Shown: positions 35,406 to 46,702 of the stretch, one piece after another
Layout of the letters: each line of letters opens with the position of its first letter
Numbering within the stretch: position 1 is the stretch's first letter
DNA from: Nymphalis io
Taxonomy: Eukaryota; Arthropoda; Insecta; Lepidoptera; Nymphalidae
Direction: 5' to 3'
NCBI RefSeq assembly: GCF_905147045.1
Contig: NC_065902.1
Location: 9,121,377-9,185,376, forward strand
DNA length: 64,000 nt
Notes under the pieces: generated by a model
Database searches by the model: none
Told to the model about the DNA's origin: nothing
The model's input: only the letters and a program-made list of their open reading frames with translations
Translations under genes and position numbers: made by a program

Positions 35406-36129
35406 TGGAGTAAAAATTCTTCCCAAAATCGTTGTATAATTTGCATTTCATTATCAAAAAGAGATAAAGCGCATGGTTTTATATCTATTTGTGTGCATGT
35501 ATTTATGAGGCTAAAGATTTTATCTCTGAATATAGTCTGAGTGAAATGGAGCATGGTGCTGATATAACGAATGCTTGAACGTTAAACTTTTGCTCAGTAT
35601 CGGATATTTGCGGCTGTTGCAGTTTTGCAGTCAATATTTATGAGAATGCAAATACTTGTTCGTTTCTAACCGTGACTATTGTGGAAATATTAAACTTTTG
35701 TTGATAATATGAAAGTTTCATAAAATCTGCATAGTATTTGTCATAACATTTTATAATTATGGCCACATGTCTCAAATTATTTATGATTATTTGAGCAAAT
35801 AAATTAACATTTTAAATCATAAGTTAGCAAAATTTGTAAAATATATAATAATATTTAATTATATACTAACTTTAATGCAATAATAGGGTAATCAAATGTA
35901 TAACGCATCCCTTGACTGCTATTTAATCTCTTGACTCTGCTTTCTAAAGCTATGTGGCGAGTCATATGATGGCATCATGGCAGAACTAGGCTTTACTTTG
36001 TGAACCCATATACAAAACGCTTTACTGCAACGTCTTTACAACCCTATTAGGTACCATCTCTCTACATACTAATAGCGTTTGGTGCTATCGTATTTTGGTA
36101 TGTAAATTAGTTATTGCTAGGCTTTGGAT

Positions 36130-36330
36130 GAGCGCAGATAGCGCAGTGGTCCGAACATGTAAATCTTAATTGACGATCACGTATTCAAAGCTAGGCAAGC
36201 TATACATAATTAAATATCATACTGAGGATAAAGGAAAACATCGTGGAGAAATCTGCATATATCGGATGAAAATCGGCCTCATGTGTCTACCATTGGAGCA
36301 GGGTGGCGGAATAAGCTAGCTTTGTCTTAC
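36130..36330 (+). mobile_element. Family B SINE, diverged
   Basis: GCGCAGATAGCGCAGTGG head, then GGAAAACATCGTGGAGAAATC and GGTGGCGGAATAAGC. Confidence 0.65.
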
Positions 36331-37045
36331 GAGGAGAAGAGGTTTTTTATGCATAGAAAATACAATTCCTAATTGTCTTCACAATAGAAAAATCTCTGTT
36401 TCCACATCATTTACTTGGGTAATATGAAATAAGGAACTAAATAATAATAAGGAATAAGATGGGTTCTTATACATACAGATAAATAAAGTAATGGTAACGG
36501 TTAATTTATAAAAAACGACATTTGCATTGATATCTTAAATCAGTCATCGAGAACGAAGTCATCAACAATGACCAATCAGGTAAAATACTTATCATCCACT
36601 AAAACGCACACGGTCGTAAAACGGCGCTGAATAAAATCTGGTGGACACAGCTCATCTTACCTTAAGTAAAGACAAAGCTGAAAACGATCTTCAAACTTAC
36701 GGAGAACTTGAGGAGCGACTATAGATAGAGATTAAGAAATCAATAAAAAATACTCTTAATAATAATATGAGCATATTTCATTTTCCATGAACGCTGGTAA
36801 AATTTTAATACGCTCTTCGAATTTGTCCTAATACTTGAAACAGGAAACATTTAAAATGAATGTGACAGCAGTCGAGTGAAGCAATCTCTGCCATGAAATA
36901 GCTTTTCATGAAATATTTCCTGAATTGAAAAACAAATAGGCTTTTCACTGGAATATGACGAGACTAATAAATGTCTCGGAACTGGGTATAACAGAAATGG
37001 TATGAGTAAACACGATACACTTATATCATGTATGGATATGCATAA

Positions 37046-37325
37046 GAGCCGTGATGGTCCACTACCTGGAACACGGGTCTGAACCGAAAAATTGCGGATT
37101 CGAATCTAGACAAGCACCAGTGAGTTTTTTGTGCTTGTCATTTGTGTTTATAATATATCTCGTACTGAAGGCGAATGTCATGAAAAATATTGCATGCGTG
37201 AAATAAAAATTTGCAACATACACATGTTCATCTAATTGCATTGGAGACGCATTGTCGAATGAGATCCAATCCATATCTTTGAGAGTAGTAAGTAGGCCTT
37301 GCCCAACATGGCCTTATTTACAGGT
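37046..37325 (+). mobile_element. Family B SINE, diverged
   Basis: Head AGAGCCGTGATGGTCC, B box GGATTCGAATC, then CAAGCACCAGTGAG and GTGTTTATAATATATCTCG to CCCAACATGGCC. Confidence 0.7.
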
Positions 37326-38815
37326 TATTGCTTTTATTGACAAACATGCGTAGAATATACGCGTCGCCCACCTTTTTTATTTGATTACTAGAGAACCATT
37401 CGACCTCACAAGAACAAACCTTACCAGAAAGTCTATTTAGATCTGGTCCTATATACATATTTATATTGATGACGTAATTAAATATATACAGATCAAATCT
37501 GAAAATAGCTACTCTACAAATTATAACCACTTGCAATGATGACATGATATATAAATATATGAAAGTGAATACATAACAACTGCTCATATATTACGTTATA
37601 TTCGAAAATATGAAGGATTAAGAAAAAGATTCTGAAAGTACTTCATAAAAGTGTTATATATGTGATACTAGTATAAAATTAAATTATAATACGAATACTT
37701 ATAAAAAAAGAGGTGTGTTATAACTGGAGCCATCAAATATATGGAATATCTTTATATAAAATCGCGTAAGACTTTTGTCAGTAGTTGGCCCACAGGCTCA
37801 TAAATAAACAATTTTCATAGGTTACAAATTGACGCACTCGGTGCCTGCCTTCAGGATATGATTTTGAACGTATATAGCTCATTTACAAATATGCTATATA
37901 TAATGTTGGTGATCTCAACGCGCCGTGCCTCACACCGCACCCCAAAAATACAGACAACATAAAACTCGAATCCTAGATGGGTTAACTTGATACCATACCT
38001 TTACTTAAAAATAAATATTCAATTGGCATGTGAACTTTTTCCATCTTTTCGCATAATTTAAACCAGGTCAAAAGTTTTAGACAGTTCAAGAAAAAATGGT
38101 TACATTGCAAACTTTATTTATTTAGACAATCAAGTTTGAAAACCAAACTACTTGTCGACATTTATTCATTTATAAATTTATATATTCATTAATTAACACC
38201 GTACAATAATGATTTAATAATAATATAATAATTTATTTTAACACACAAACATAAGACATAAGTTGGCATACAGATTACAAATTGTTAAGCTTACATACTA
38301 AGGCATAACATTAAAATTTTGGTTTTGCTTTAATTTATTCGGTGACTGGAACTCACTATCCTTCATGGGCTTTTTAAATATCCTGTGTTAAGAATAGTAA
38401 ATTATCAACCTCCTATAATAGGTAAGCAGTAGGGCTACATACATGTAAATATTAGCTATTTAAGGCTTAAAGTAAATAACAACATTTCTATTTAAAAAAG
38501 ATACATATAAAAGAGCGATTTTGTGAATATTGCGTGCCGATAATAGTACTAAATTATTTTTTAATTCTCATTATTACCTGTCATTTACTTATTCCTACCT
38601 ACCTTCTATTTTACAATTACATAATATTTAAAATGTATACAGTGATTTTATCGGAAAGCTGTCATTCCTAAAATCTCTAGAGACGCCAAATCCGGCTTTG
38701 TTCGGTTCGATAGAAATTCGATAATCCTCTGTCATGTCAAATCAATTGTACATACCATTAAATTCCTTACTATTATACTTATAGTTCTATAGAATATAAG
38801 TATCATTGTAACGTG
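37326..38815. other. AT-rich stretch without a gene
   Basis: The 89-codon frame at 37318-37587 has low-complexity hydrophobic content and no support. Confidence 0.55.
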
Positions 38816-39182
38816 CAGCTTTCGTATACTGGGCCCAGTACGTGTCTTCAATCCTCCTATTTATACGTATTCTATAGGTTACCAATTAATAAAGAAACCA
38901 GGGATTGTCGTCCACACGTAATATATATGATCATAGAACTCACAGAGAACACAGATTACAGTTTTTTTTGAGAGGGCGTAAAATATCGACCGGTTAGCTC
39001 GGATATTAATGACAACTCAATAGGTCACCGCATGCAGCACTGTAGTCGTGCGTCTAACCAATAGTAAGGCTTCCATTCGATTTCCTCTATTATGAATGAA
39101 GAAAGTACCTACTCAAACTCATTCCCAAAAAGGAAATAAAAAATAGATATATCTTGTTTCTAGAGATTGTGTTGTCTTAATA
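38816..39182. repeat. Repeat E copy 1, unclassified
   Basis: About 360 bases matching 43320-43668 in the same orientation. Shared blocks: ACTGGGCCCAGTACGTGTCTT, CACAGAGAACACAGATTACAG, GGGCGTAAAATATCGACCGG, GTCTAACCAATAG. A TATTTATACG box lies near the start. No coding frame. It could be a solo LTR or a non-autonomous DNA element. Confidence 0.75.
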
Positions 39183-39654
39183 AAAACTAGATAAGATTTA
39201 TTCTATTCACACTATCGATGATAATAATAAAAAGAACACAGTTTTTTTCGTCTGTTCTTTTCAAATAAAATATTCTCTTTTTCGAATTGGTGATAAATTT
39301 TACTTTGACTTTCAAAGGGTAATTTTGAGTGATTCGAACGGCTCCTTGCAAATTATAATGGGCGCTGATATTCTACTAAAGACGAATGTAGATTTTATAT
39401 TCCAAATGACACAGTCAAATTATGTAAGTATATGTAATAAGAATATGATATTCTCGTTTTTGATAATTTTATGATTAAATGATTTTTTATATTAGGCTAG
39501 GAATATAATTGTCTTTTGTAACTTAATGAACCAGTATTCGCTATGTCTACTACTTTTTATTTAACATACTACATATTTAATATAAAAAAAAATTAACTGT
39601 TCTTAATTGTGTGATATACAATTTATGTTTGATTTATCTTAAACTTGAGTTCAA

Positions 39655-39870
39655 ATCAAAACACAGGACGCGTAAAAATCCGTTCAGCAATTTACCTCTC
39701 GGCTAATTCCTAGCGTGTGTCGGCGATTCCGAGCTTAGAGGCGCGCGAAATCACAATTAACATATAAATGCCCACTCGACCCGACACGGTCCCTTTTAAC
39801 GAAATTACAAAAGACAGTGTAACGAGATATTTCAAACGTCACTGAGAACACAGACTAAATTAGACGGCTC
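39655..39870 (+). promoter_or_regulatory. GC-richer island with TATA-like box
   Basis: A block with several CpG (GGCGCGCGAAATC) contains TATAAA at 39763-39768 and TGAGAACACAGAC, recalling the AGAACACAGA of repeat E. No coding sequence follows before the mariner. It may be a repeat or promoter; neither is shown. Confidence 0.2.
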
Positions 39871-40292
39871 TGAACCGCAATAGTTTTGATGAGATGGGCT
39901 CCATGTGGTCAGGTGAATGGCTAAAGTGACTTCCTTAATGTGATTGTATTCTTTTGGGATAAAACCTTCGTCCGGCACTACGTGAATATTGTTCTTGACA
40001 TATTTTATCATATGGGGTACAACCTTATTGCATACACATTTGAATTAAATTAAATTATTGGGAGTTTAACCAAAAGTGACGTAACATTTCAAAATGTTGG
40101 ATGTAATTACGCGTTTTATGTTAACCAAACGTAGCTGTCAAAGTGAGTAAGCAAATCTAGGAAGTCGATTTTAAGCAACATTTAAAAGTGCTATTTATTT
40201 AAAACATTCCAAATAAATAGAATATGTTATATGGTTGACAAAATTAAGAGCTGAAGAGAGGCGTTAGTTTCTTATATGGCTAGTGATAAATA

Positions 40293-41376
40293 TTAGGTAC
40301 ATATGAAATTAGCCTTTTGTCGTACTGACACTTTGATCTGAAATATATCTATATCTTCTCTTTGGTTAAGAATTCCAAATTCAAATTTATAAATTCATTT
40401 AGCTTGTACATTTTAGTTTTGAAAACAGTCATTCATTTGTTTTTTCCTCATTATTTTTTTCTTTGGCGTCGCTTATTAGCGCACAATGGAAAACATGAAA
40501 TATCCGTGTATTTACGAGTACGAGTTCTACGGTGGCACCAGTGCTGCAGAAATAGCTCGAAGGATTAATAATGTGTATCACAAAGCACTTCAGAGATAGC
40601 TGCAGGCTTCAGGGTAAGTGTTGTCAGGGTAATTAAGTAAATCGAACTTGCAAACACGCGTCGACTGCTGTGTTACTTTGCTCAACCGACACAATAATGA
40701 AGAGATTTTAAATCGAATCATTACTTGTGATGAAAAGTGGATACTGTACGATAATCGGAAGCGCTCGTCACAATGGTTGAACCCTGGAGACCCAGCCAAA
40801 TCCTGCCCTAAACGAAAATTGACTTTAAAAAAGTTACTTGTGAGTGTTTGTTGGACTAGCGCCGGTGTCGTTCACTACAGCTTTCTAAAATCTGGCCAAA
40901 CGATTACGGCAGATATCATTGTCAGCAACTGCAAACCATGAAGGAAGAACTAGCTGCTAAACAACCGAGATTGGTCAATCGCTCTAGGCCACTGCTGCTT
41001 CACGACAACGCAAGACCACACACTGCACAACAAACAACCACTAAGTTAGATGAGCTACAACTGGAATGTTTGCGACATCCACCGTACTTCCCGGTCCTTG
41101 CTTCAACAGATTACCATTTTTTCCGGAATTTGGACAACTTCTTACAAGACAAAAAAAAAATCAACTCCGATGCGGCAGTCCAAACCGCCTTCAAAGAGTT
41201 TATTGATTCTCACCCCCATGGTTTTTTAGTAAAGGGATCAATGAACTACCTATGAGATGGCAAAAGTGCATAGATAACTACGGTGAATACTTTGATTAAT
41301 TAAATATAATTTACAAAAAAAAAAAAAAACTATATTTCTCCCGTACAAAACGCCAATTTCATATGTAAGGACCTAA
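40293..41376 (+). mobile_element. mariner transposon (cecropia type), internally deleted
   Basis: Terminal inverted repeats pair TTAGGTAC-ATATGAAATT at 40293 with TTAGGTCCTTACATATGAAA read from 41376 on the minus strand. TA dinucleotides at 40291-40292 and 41377-41378 form the target duplication. At 1084 bases it is shorter than the usual 1.3 kb. The 5' repeat has lost three bases inside GGTCCTTACATA, which may weaken transposase binding. The repeats match what I know of mariners first found in Hyalophora cecropia. Confidence 0.92.
40486..41255 (+). pseudogene. Broken mariner transposase
   Basis: The transposase cuts and pastes the element by a DD34D active site. It begins at the ATG at 40486 but meets a TAG near 40596, resumes in the same frame by 40648, and shifts frame around 40935. 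All three catalytic aspartates can be seen: in ITCDEKW, in LLHDNARPH, and in STDYHFF, the last two separated by 34 residues. Most of the N-terminal helix-turn-helix DNA-binding domain is missing, as the family is about 345 residues long. The stop, the shift and the deletion make it inactive. Confidence 0.88.
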
Positions 41377-41484
41377 TATTTTGCCGTTTTGTTATATAAT
41401 GACACAATTTGCTACACACTGACTGAAACGTACTTCTCAATATCTTCAAACTCAATATAGACAACTACTAACCTCTCTTGTCTT

Positions 41485-41790
41485 TAATTTGTGTTTATAA
41501 ATATCTACCTAGCAGTGAAGCAAAGCATCTCGAGAACCTGTTATATAGGTAACCACTGATCAGCATTGGTAGGTGAATGGGCAGGTTATGGCTCATGATA
41601 AGCCGACACCCGTCGCTTAGACATTGGCGTCGTAAGAAATATAGACCATTCCACAAATGACCAATACGTCACTAACCTTGGGGACTAAGAAATTATGTCC
41701 CTCGGTGCCTTTAGTTACTAGCTAGACGGGCTTGCACAAAGCCTTACCACCAAGTAAGATAGTAGATCTTGGCTCAGCAGTGGGACATTT
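41485..41790 (+). mobile_element. Family B SINE split by a nested family C copy
   Basis: Family B sequence (TTTAATTTGTGTTTATAA to GCATCTCGAGAACCTG) stops at about 41545. A reverse family C copy of about 215 bases follows (AGGTGAATGGGCAGG to CTTGCACAAAGCC). Then CTCAGCAGTGGGACATT at 41772 resumes family B. Confidence 0.65.
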
Positions 41791-42140
41791 ATTTCTTTAA
41801 CAATAACCATTGCGTCGTTATTGCTCTTTCTACCAAAATATAATATAGCAATTTAGATTATTGCACTCATAAGTATAAAATCTTATATCATTTATATTAA
41901 TTGAACAACGCGCACTTTTTCCTACTTCCTATTACACATTTCCGTTACATTTACAAAAGTGATCTCACGGAGAAAGATAAAATGTTATCATGAACATCTT
42001 ATCTCTAATTATCTTTTTCTCTAAATAAATTTGTTAATGAAAACTTCAATATTATATTTATAGTTTAATACCACTAACCGAAACAGTGTAAGTGCTTAGC
42101 TTATAAAGATTACGAGGTTCCGTGTTTGGTTTTATCGCAC

Positions 42141-42374
42141 TATAATAATAATAATAATAATAACATCCTGGGACATTTTTCACACACGGCCATCTGATCC
42201 TAAATTAAGCTTGTACAAAGCTTGTGCTATGGAAACCAGACAACTGATATACTACATATATTACTTTTCTTTTTGTAAATACATACTTGTAGAGATAATT
42301 GCACCCAGACACAGGACAAACAGACATGTTCATGCACACAAATGTCTGTCCTGGGTGGGAATCGAACCCACAAC
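42141..42374 (-). mobile_element. Family D repeat with (TTA)n tail, head replaced
   Basis: Body nearly the same as 6607-6880. A (TAA)8 run at 42141-42164 forms its 3' tail. At 42375, next to the B box, the sequence changes into a family C piece instead of the expected head. Confidence 0.7.
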
Positions 42375-42425
42375 AAGTGGGTGGCACCTACCCAGACGAG
42401 TTTGCACAAATCCCTACCACCAGTT
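42375..42425 (-). mobile_element. Family C head fragment joined to family D
   Basis: AGTGGGTGGCACCTACCCAG then CCCTACCACCAGTTTTT. Only the 5' 50 bases of family C are present. Confidence 0.6.
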
Positions 42426-43319
42426 TTTGCTGCCACAATGGCATTAATTAGCATACCCTGCGGACTGCCGGAGATACGACAGTAAACGTTGATCGACGTT
42501 GTTCGTAGTTTTGCATAGTTAGCGAGAAGTTAGTGACTTGTCTTATAGCAATAGAATTTGTGCAATTAATCGTATTTACATAGATAGAAGCAATTTGTAA
42601 AGCCGATGACTTGCAAGACCGATTACAGTAATGTATTGTTATGAAAATGTTCTAAATCATTATTATTAAACGTAATTTGTACATACAACAAATTTTAATG
42701 TTATTCGAAATATAAAATTATACTATGTTTTTTATATTTACCAGACCCTGAATCCAATTTAGGCGTTAACTCTAAAACCAAAATGTATTTGTAATTATAT
42801 GCTGAAGCTAATAAAATGAAAACAATAATTTGACGACGTATATTATTTATTAAAAATAATATATCTATCGTTTAATGTGATCAATAACAAATTAAATGAA
42901 ATAAAATTTAATCCACCCCATAATTTACATCATGAAGTACTCGCAGAAATCTTTAAGTACCGGATCGACGTATAATGTGTGTGTGCGTGCGTGTCCTACG
43001 CAGTTTTAGCAATATCGCGTCACAGGGAAAAGAGTATTTATTTCATTTACTACCACACCCATCATCCTGATGGTTGAGTTACCCCTACGATAAGGATCAT
43101 GACATCTATCTATCTAAATGTACCTGACGAATATATACATTGTAGTTTTCGAGAAGCGGACTATAATATCGTACTCAATGGTACTCCGTACTGTGTCCAC
43201 AGCTATCAATACATTTGACGAAAAAAAATTATAGTACCTACTCTTTATAATAATAATATTACACGGTGTAACGTACAATAGGGAATTGAGCCAAAGCATC
43301 TACCTTTAACAGCACCAAC
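42426..43319. other. AT-rich stretch without a gene
   Basis: A short GT-rich run at 42978-42993. Nothing else. Confidence 0.55.
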
Positions 43320-43668
43320 TAGCTCACGTAGACTGGGCCCAGTACGTGTCTTCGGTCTTCCTATTTATACGCCTTCCATAGGTTACCAGTTGCTGAAGGA
43401 ACCAAAGAGTGTCGTCCAAACAAATATATGATAATAAAACTCACAGAGAACACAGATTACAGTTTTTTATGAGAGCGCGTAAAATATCGACCGGCCAGTT
43501 CGGATATCGATGACAGATCAATAGTTCACCGCTTGTGGCGCGGTAGTCGCGCGTCTAACCAATAGGAACGTTTCTATTCGTTTTCCTCTGAATATGAACG
43601 TAGAAAGTACTCAAACTCATCCAAAAAAAATCTAGATAAATCTTGTTTCAAAAGATTGCCTTGTCTTA
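43320..43668. repeat. Repeat E copy 2, unclassified
   Basis: Second copy of the repeat at 38816, about 4.5 kb away. The differences are mostly point changes and small gaps, with GTAGTCGCGCGTCTAACC conserved. The borders are not certain, as no clear target duplication is seen. Confidence 0.75.
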
Positions 43669-44657
43669 TACATTGAAAAAGAAATTAATAATAAAATTTT
43701 AAGTATAAATTCTGATAAGAAAAAAATATCATAAATTTAATATGAATATAGCGTATTAAAAGGTACCAAATTTCTTACACAAGCCTCTTTAATCGCAATC
43801 TCATTTCTCTTCTTTTTCTATTTAAAACGACCGGCAGTATTGTAATTATTTTATATTTCTTGTGTTGCACATATTTTAGAAATTATTCTAAATATAATAA
43901 TTAAGTTTTTTTTTAACTTTAATATGTTAATAATTAATATAAAGCGCTGTCAATTTACAATGGAATTCATAATTAATAAACACACTCCTTTATTTGTCTT
44001 ACAATTATCTGCTTTTAGATACGATAAAATTTAAAACGAACAAAATTCAACAAGAGGTATCCGTAATGGGTAAACGGAGGCAAGAAAAATAAAGATGGAA
44101 TAACTTGTTAGGCAGGTGTTTATGTGCGGGTCGCATCGATCAATGTTTTTATTACCACGTTCTTTCGACGAAGACAAATGAAACATCGACACCATCTGTC
44201 TTGAATGTTGCCAACAAAATAAACTAACAAAACGTTCCGCTAATAAATTATTGCACGAACAAAACTATTTGATAAAAAGACAAGAATTTTCTCCTTAAAA
44301 GTTTTGGTCAATCAAAAAATTTTTTTCAATTTTCAATAGATTTTATTATAATTATTGTTCAGCGGATGATTAGTAAAACAATTCTTTTCTTCTTTAGAAT
44401 TTCAAATCAATAATAAAAGAAACAGTTTCAATAAACTCCGTTAAGCAACGTCAGGCGGTGTATTCATAGATTCTATATTAAAAAATAATAAGTATGAAAA
44501 TAGTAGATACAAAGAAAATATATACAAAATAAAATCCACTTTAAAAAGAACAATAACAATGAGTGTATACAGATGTTTATAGCAAATATATGAAGCTCAT
44601 ATAAAAGAGACACAATGTACAGTTGAAATACCAAAACTAAAGCGAGGCCAAATATTA

Positions 44658-44873
44658 CTACAACCGAATACCCAATTTCATTTGAGCGACATTGTTAGGA
44701 CATAAGCCCTCGTCTTTCTCCAATGCTTCACACAGAAACTTTATACCAAAGGTCGCATTCGCAAGTTTTATTAAGTTTGCTGACAAAGACGTGGCGAGAA
44801 CAGTTGAAATGGTCGTCATATTTCGCTCACAACTAGTTTGAATAAATAACTTCGGTACCACGGTGATCCTCAA
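44658..44873 (-). other. Unrecognised 71-codon open frame, GC-richer
   Basis: The segment around 44650-44870 is richer in G and C than its flanks and encodes a helical-looking peptide (SLSANLIKLANATFGIKF, then CEALEKDEGLCPNNVAQM). It lies about 1.3 kb downstream of the K2P stop on the same strand but shows no splice link. Family unknown. Confidence 0.25.
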
Positions 44874-44934
44874 TTGTACACATACATATTTGAAAACAAG
44901 AATATTATTTAGTTATTTCAAGGATAATACATGT

Positions 44935-45068
44935 TTGTAGTTGATTACTGTTTATGTGAATATGCAAAATTTCATGATAATGGGTTTAGTAGTTAAGATG
45001 TGAAGGCACGACAAACAAACAAGCAAATAAACAAAGCCATTTTTGAATTTATAATATTAGTAAGGACT
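44935..45068 (-). repeat. Family F repeat remnant
   Basis: In reverse: CTTACTAATATTATAAATTC, then GTGCCTTCACATCTTAACTA. Confidence 0.45.
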
Positions 45069-45569
45069 TCAATTTTTTCACCGGTAATTGATATTTTCAG
45101 TTGAAAAGTTTTTAATAATTTCATGCGTAAATCTTTTCATTTCAAACACAAAATTAAATTTTGAATGGCGTTAGCCTCGTGGTTAACATACTAACAAGGT
45201 CGCTTTGCAAACACGGGAGTCGAAACTCAAGTTAGCGCCCGCAAAATACATTAAAGCCCGTAAAATACAACACAGAATTCAGTAACGATATTAGTTGATA
45301 AACACCTCCTATCGTTTATTACTTATCTTTTATGTACAAGTTTCCTTTTTTGTTTTTTGAATAACAACAAATATTTAAAATAATTCTACATTCAAATTTT
45401 ATAAATGAATAATCTTAGCGGAAACATACCAAACAGTAATATGATTTTTAAACTAAGCTAAGCTTTACTCCAAAGTTACACTCTATATAAGTCATTAAAA
45501 TAATTTGAAATTCAATTTCGATTCGAAATTCACATAAATAATTCACTAGAATATCAGCTACAAATGTTA

Positions 45570-45725
45570 TGGGTAGCCATAATTTAAGGACGTACAAGCC
45601 CCACTGGACCGCACGTAATCCCGTGTCACGGGGATTTCACCGTGCATCAGTACGGCTCGAAATCGGTATTTGGCACAGTTAGCTTGTGTATTTGGAATAC
45701 GCAAATATTATTTTAATCTGTGCCA
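45570..45725. other. GC-richer non-coding block
   Basis: Holds CCCGTGTCACGGG, a short palindrome, and CACCGTGCATCAGTACGGC. Lies just beyond the K2P poly(A) signal. Function unknown. Confidence 0.25.
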
Positions 45726-45914
45726 TCGGAAATTGTACGACTATTTTCCATAGCGGTTTAGCTTTGTGACCTTGATTTCTTGGTTTCATAGGTTTCACCT
45801 CGAATATATTGCTGTCAAGATGCGGAATGAGATACAGAATTTTTTATGTGAAATGTCGTCGACAATGTGAAGAATGGTGGGGGCTTAGTAAAAGAAAATT
45901 ACAATTCACACAAT

Positions 45915-45920
45915 TTTATT
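45915..45920 (-). promoter_or_regulatory. Poly(A) signal AATAAA for the K2P gene
   Basis: It is the first AATAAA on the minus strand after the channel's stop, about 310 bases downstream. It gives a plausible 3' UTR, but no transcript evidence is available. Confidence 0.45.
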
Positions 45921-46227
45921 GTTTCATTACAATTTCAGCCTTGCTTTTATGAATAAGTTTTTACATTATTTACATCACAAATCTTTTTTCCTTGAGTAAA
46001 AATACTGTAAAAAGTTTCAAATTTCCTCATAGTTAGTTAGATTTACGCAGATATGAGAAAATAATGATATTTATCTATACAGTGTTAACATGAGATACAA
46101 CGTCTAATAATAAGAAGTACAGAACAGATCCTGGAAAAAAGGTGGATCATGTAGTAACTCCTTACAACAACGATCATAACATCCTCAATTGATTATCTGT
46201 TGAGCTGGAATCGCTCTTCTCATATTG

Positions 46228-46702
46228 TCATTGTCGGGTGAGACCTAAACTATTGGCTAGTTGCGTACATCGAGCGACTACTTCGTCCTGTAGAAGACTA
46301 AATGCCATTGCTATCAATATGAGTCCAAATACAAGATATGCACAACACGCGATCATTTGAATGTATTCACTCTTAGAATTTTCGGTACTTTGCTTTAAGG
46401 TCAAGAAGCTGGTTGGGACAAAGTCTCCAAAACCAATTGTAGCTAATGCTATGAAGCAGAAATAGGCAGCATCAAGAAAACTCCAATTTTCCCATACTGA
46501 GAAAATGGCAGCTCCAACCGCTATATACCCTAAGAGAAGGAAAAGTACAATTCCAACTGGTACGTGACAATGTTCTAGACTATGATTCTGGTGCTGTACG
46601 CTGGTGGAAGCACTGCTGCTAGGCACAGCACAACTCTTCATCTTGTGGTTTTCTTCACTCCATATCAAAGGCACTCTTGACGGTGTATCGTGTGGGCATA
46701 TC
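46228..46702 (-). CDS. K2P channel last exon: M3, pore 2, M4 and stop
   Basis: The acceptor CTTTCAACAG precedes 46702. The exon finishes the linker with a serine-rich stretch, then encodes M3 (VGIVLFLLLGYIAVGAAIF), the second pore with ATIGFGDFVP, and M4 (around YLVFGLILIAMAF). It ends with TGA at 46230-46228 after a short tail. Pore 2 with phenylalanine in the filter and GDFVP after it is the usual K2P form. Confidence 0.93.

Larger units (their letters stand above)
31936..36129. other. Long AT-rich stretch without a gene
   Basis: Holds the hairpin at 34459, the CTCF-like motif at 33531 and a family F-like scrap at 35285. A possible decayed family A piece is at 32625-32760. Confidence 0.55.
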
